From Tyto alba (lineage: Eukaryota; Chordata; Aves; Strigiformes; Tytonidae): a stretch of DNA of 64,000 bases. Position numbers and translations under genes: made by a program. The stretch lies in assembly GCF_018691265.1 (NCBI RefSeq), contig NW_024881321.1, positions 23,100,198 through 23,164,197 on the forward strand, in the 5' to 3' direction. The notes beneath the pieces were generated by a model. The model saw nothing but the letters and a program-made list of their open reading frames with translations. It made no database searches and had not been told where the DNA came from. Numbering within the stretch: position 1 is the stretch's first letter; each line of letters begins with the position of its first letter. Shown here piece after piece: positions 61,216 to 64,000 of the stretch.

Positions 61216-63698
61216 ATTTATTACAATCTAACAGTATTAAATTTAGTTTATTGGTAAACTGAAATAAGCTTTCTTACATTTTCTTCGTAATTCTGGATAT
61301 TTTTTTAAGTCTTATTCCTAAGATTTCTCAAAATTAGGATTCAATTTACAGATGATTAGGTAATTTATCTCACCTGTTTCTCCTTGGTCACTGGTATCTT
61401 CAAAGAGGAATATTTTAAAAGTTAAGATAACCTTTTAGTTGTTTGTTTTTTTTTGTTTTTTTTTTTTTTTTTTTCAGCTCAGTTTATGTCCTGCTATTTA
61501 TTTTCTTTTATTTTTTCCAAATGTTTTAAAATCATGGATCCTCTCAATATCTGCTTATGTTATCCAATAGCAGCTGTGCTTCAGGACTGCTACAAGCTTC
61601 CTCACAGCAGCATCTTGTCAGCTCTAGCAGAGCCCCCAGTAGTGGAAGCTGCGAAAACAAGACTACACTGGAAGACAGCTTCTTTGCTGTAACATGTCTC
61701 AATATACAGAGTTTTGAAGGATGCTTCAGCAATTTTGACTCCTGAAAAGATCCCAACAATACCATGCATAAGTCAAGCATACTCCAGTGCTTTCAGAAAT
61801 AAGAGCAGCTAGCATCCTCATCACAAATGATTTCTCTACCTACTGAACTTTAGATGGCAGCTTAATTTCATGTTAAGGCCAGCAGAAAGCACTGTAAAAA
61901 AAATCAGTCACCTAAAAGATGATGTTAATCTGACAGTTTTTCAAATATCAAATATGCTTATTAGTGTTCATTCAGAGTTGGGACTTTTTTTCCTCTAGTG
62001 CATTTTTCTTTTACTGTGTTAATTGTATCTTAAAGTAACTTGACTGCTTAGCATTGTAAAACATGGACATATTTGAAATTTTGTAACATCCAAGCTTGAC
62101 CTGATTTCTGCTAGGGGCATTTGCGGAAGTTAACTGCATTTGAAACAAAGCAGCAACTAACCAATTTACACTGACATGGTTTTGTAATTTTAATAGCTAG
62201 GGAATCTACTTAGCTGTTTCCTGTACTTAGCTTTTCCTGACCATGTGCAGATGTATATGATTCACTAGAAAATTAGTCAGATGTTCATTAACATTCCAGA
62301 GTCCCACAGCAAGCTGTTCATTAACCTGGTAGGTAAACGGTTATATTTGTTACTCACTCAACCCAGTTGATACTCAATGGAATTTATGGAAAACAAAAGT
62401 CTGTGAAGATATAATTCAAAAGCTTTTGATCTTCTAAATCTGGATTTAAAATTTCAGCTTCCCATTTTTTTCCCAGTCTGTTTCAGAGTCATGGAACTAG
62501 ATAATAGTCTTATGGTCTTTAGCAAACAAAACATTTGTTAAAAAACAAACAAACAAACAAACTAACAAACTGATTATCTTTGTTTTCTGTGATATTCTAG
62601 CACATTCAAATTCAGTTTTGAAAACTTACAGAAATAAGATATATACAGCTTTGAAAAGGTAGACATTCCTCTCAAGCGACTGCTCTGTTTTACTTGCTAG
62701 AGGAGTAAGAAAATTATTTTTAAGAACTGTAATAGGTGTATCCAAGATCAGTAAAAAGGCACATGATATTTTTGGTTTCACATTATCCTGACTATTGTCA
62801 GCCTAAAAATGACTGATACACTTCCTGTAAATGTTTGTTTTTGTTTTTGTTTTTGTTTTTTTTTTTCTGACGAGAAAAATTTCACTTTATTTCATATTCA
62901 GCTTTAATTGCATTTGATTTTCTCTGTAAACACACACACATATGATACTATTCTGGATGCAAAACACAAGAACAGTTGTGGAAGTCTCACCTGTGCTAAT
63001 TCATGATACTCCCAAAAGGTTGACCACATATGTTTGAATAGAAATGGTTCTGGGACTGAAAACTATGGAACTGTGTCAAAATTACTAGACTTGGGGAGCA
63101 GCTGTGATTATTAGTGTCCTTTGAACCTGTAAAAAATTAGCAGGCACGACTAGTTGGAAATGGGAACTCTAAGCATAAAACACCTTTACAAGGAGCCATT
63201 TGGAACTGTTGGTTACATGAGTTTAGTTAAATCTCAGTTAATGAATCCGTTAAATCCCAGACAATGAAGTACTTCCTCTTATGTTCCTTGACACTGCACA
63301 AAAATTATTACTGTACAAAAATTATGGCTGTACAAAAAATATTTTGTGACAATAACTCGATCAGTTAATAACTTTAATAACTTGTAAATATGGAGAGGGC
63401 AGCTGGCACAAGTTCAGAACATTTTATTCTACATTTTCAAGCAGTGGCACCAAGACAGCAAAAGAGTTAATGCTATTTTTGCAGTAGTTTATTATGGACT
63501 TATCTGGGTTTTCTTCCTTCAAAATTTTAAGTTAATTGAGTGTTACAACCCATACTGGGAGCCCAGGGTGTTGTAAAGGTTTTTCTGATCCCCTCAGGCT
63601 TAAATTAAGGTAAAACAATACCAAATGAGTGGTTAAGATGTTTTACTTGAGGTAGAAAGAACTTAAACTTGGAAAAGAATAGTAAGCAATGTGGACTC
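61216..63698. other. AT-rich intergenic DNA with simple runs
   Basis: T-runs lie at 61447-61474, (GTTTTT)n at 62836-62866, and an A/CAAA tract at 62543-62569. CTGTACAAAAATTATGG-like units recur three times at 63294-63340. A 79-codon frame at 61453 (+) has no domain. Confidence 0.4.
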
Positions 63699-63700
63699 AT

Positions 63701-63748
63701 GGAGAACAGAAAGGAGAACAGAAAGGAGAACAGAAAGGAGAACAGAAA
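63701..63748. repeat. 12-bp tandem repeat, four units
   Basis: GGAGAACAGAAA is repeated four times, followed by GA-rich degenerate sequence that leads into the GGGAA array. The shared GGAA/GAAAG words suggest one simple-sequence region with two unit types. Confidence 0.9.
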
Positions 63749-63791
63749 GGGAACAGAAAAAGAGGAGAGGAAGAGGAGAGGAAGATGGGAG

Positions 63792-64000
63792 GGGAAGGGA
63801 AGGGAAGGGAAGGGAAGGGAAGGGAAGGGAAGGGAAGGGAAGGGAAGGGAAGGGAAGGGAAGGGAAGGGAAGGGAAGGGAAGGGAAGGGAAGGGAAGGGA
63901 AGGGAAGGGAAGGGAAGGGAAGGGAAGGGAAGGGAAGGGAAGGGAAGGGAAGGGAAGGGAAGGGAAGGGAAGGGAAGGGAAGGGAAGGGAAGGGAAGGGA
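63792..64000. repeat. (GGGAA)n polypurine array, open at window end
   Basis: About 41 nearly perfect GGGAA units run off the window. From 63787 onward there is no pyrimidine on this strand, so it is a mirror-type homopurine tract. The true length is unknown. Confidence 0.97.

Noticed and set aside
61453..61692. 79-codon frame beginning with a Phe run
   Set aside because: It starts in a T-homopolymer, has no domain, and an opposite-strand frame of equal length overlaps it.

Overview
The window is vertebrate nuclear DNA, almost certainly avian and probably from a songbird. It is AT-rich, has no intact cellular gene, holds CR1 LINE 3' ends with the typical tail ending in TTCTATGATTCTATG, and is packed with the 0.5-1.1 kb LTRs of avian endogenous retroviruses (ERVs). 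These calls rest on reading the sequence and on general knowledge of avian repeats; no database was searched.

Layout. From 1 to 5.9 kb there is AT-rich DNA with a possible decayed minus-strand coding region, interrupted by a GT/GC-rich block that carries a 485-bp LTR (3922-4406). Solo LTRs of a 1.07-kb family follow at 12101-13171 (+) and 15202-16274 (+). A related LTR lies at 20797-21553 (-), a 110-bp LTR stub at 22418, a (GAAT)n array at 23130 and a 5'-truncated CR1 at 23264-24330 (-). At 24529-27021 sits the most structured element: two 1.07-kb LTRs around only 350 bp of interior, which still shows a tRNA-Lys-like primer-binding site and a purine tract. Further on are a CR1 scrap that runs into (ATTCT)n (29626-29828), LTRs at 31352-31938 (-), 32948-33532 (+) and 36543-37614 (-), and an LTR joined to a broken gag fragment (41261-43293, -). 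LTRs of a sister family lie at 44439-45440 (+) and 55828-56843 (-). A second CR1 is at 52520-53057 (+), an (AAACC)n array at 57808, a distinct 390-bp LTR at 59888-60277 (+), and a (GGGAA)n polypurine array runs off the window end.

Roughly 12.7 kb (about 20%) is LTR-derived against about 1.6 kb of CR1. That is a high LTR-to-CR1 ratio for a bird and would suit a retrovirus-rich compartment such as a W chromosome or a gene desert. Four LTRs keep exact or one-mismatch 5-bp target duplications on each side, and others weaker ones, so most are solo LTRs left by LTR-LTR recombination.

No tRNA, rRNA, CRISPR or bacterial-type feature is present. Long open frames inside LTRs and microsatellites are compositional and are not annotated as genes. 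The two most interesting points are the provirus at 24529-27021, whose two LTRs belong to different subfamilies, and the possible gene relic on the minus strand between about 0.95 and 5.8 kb.
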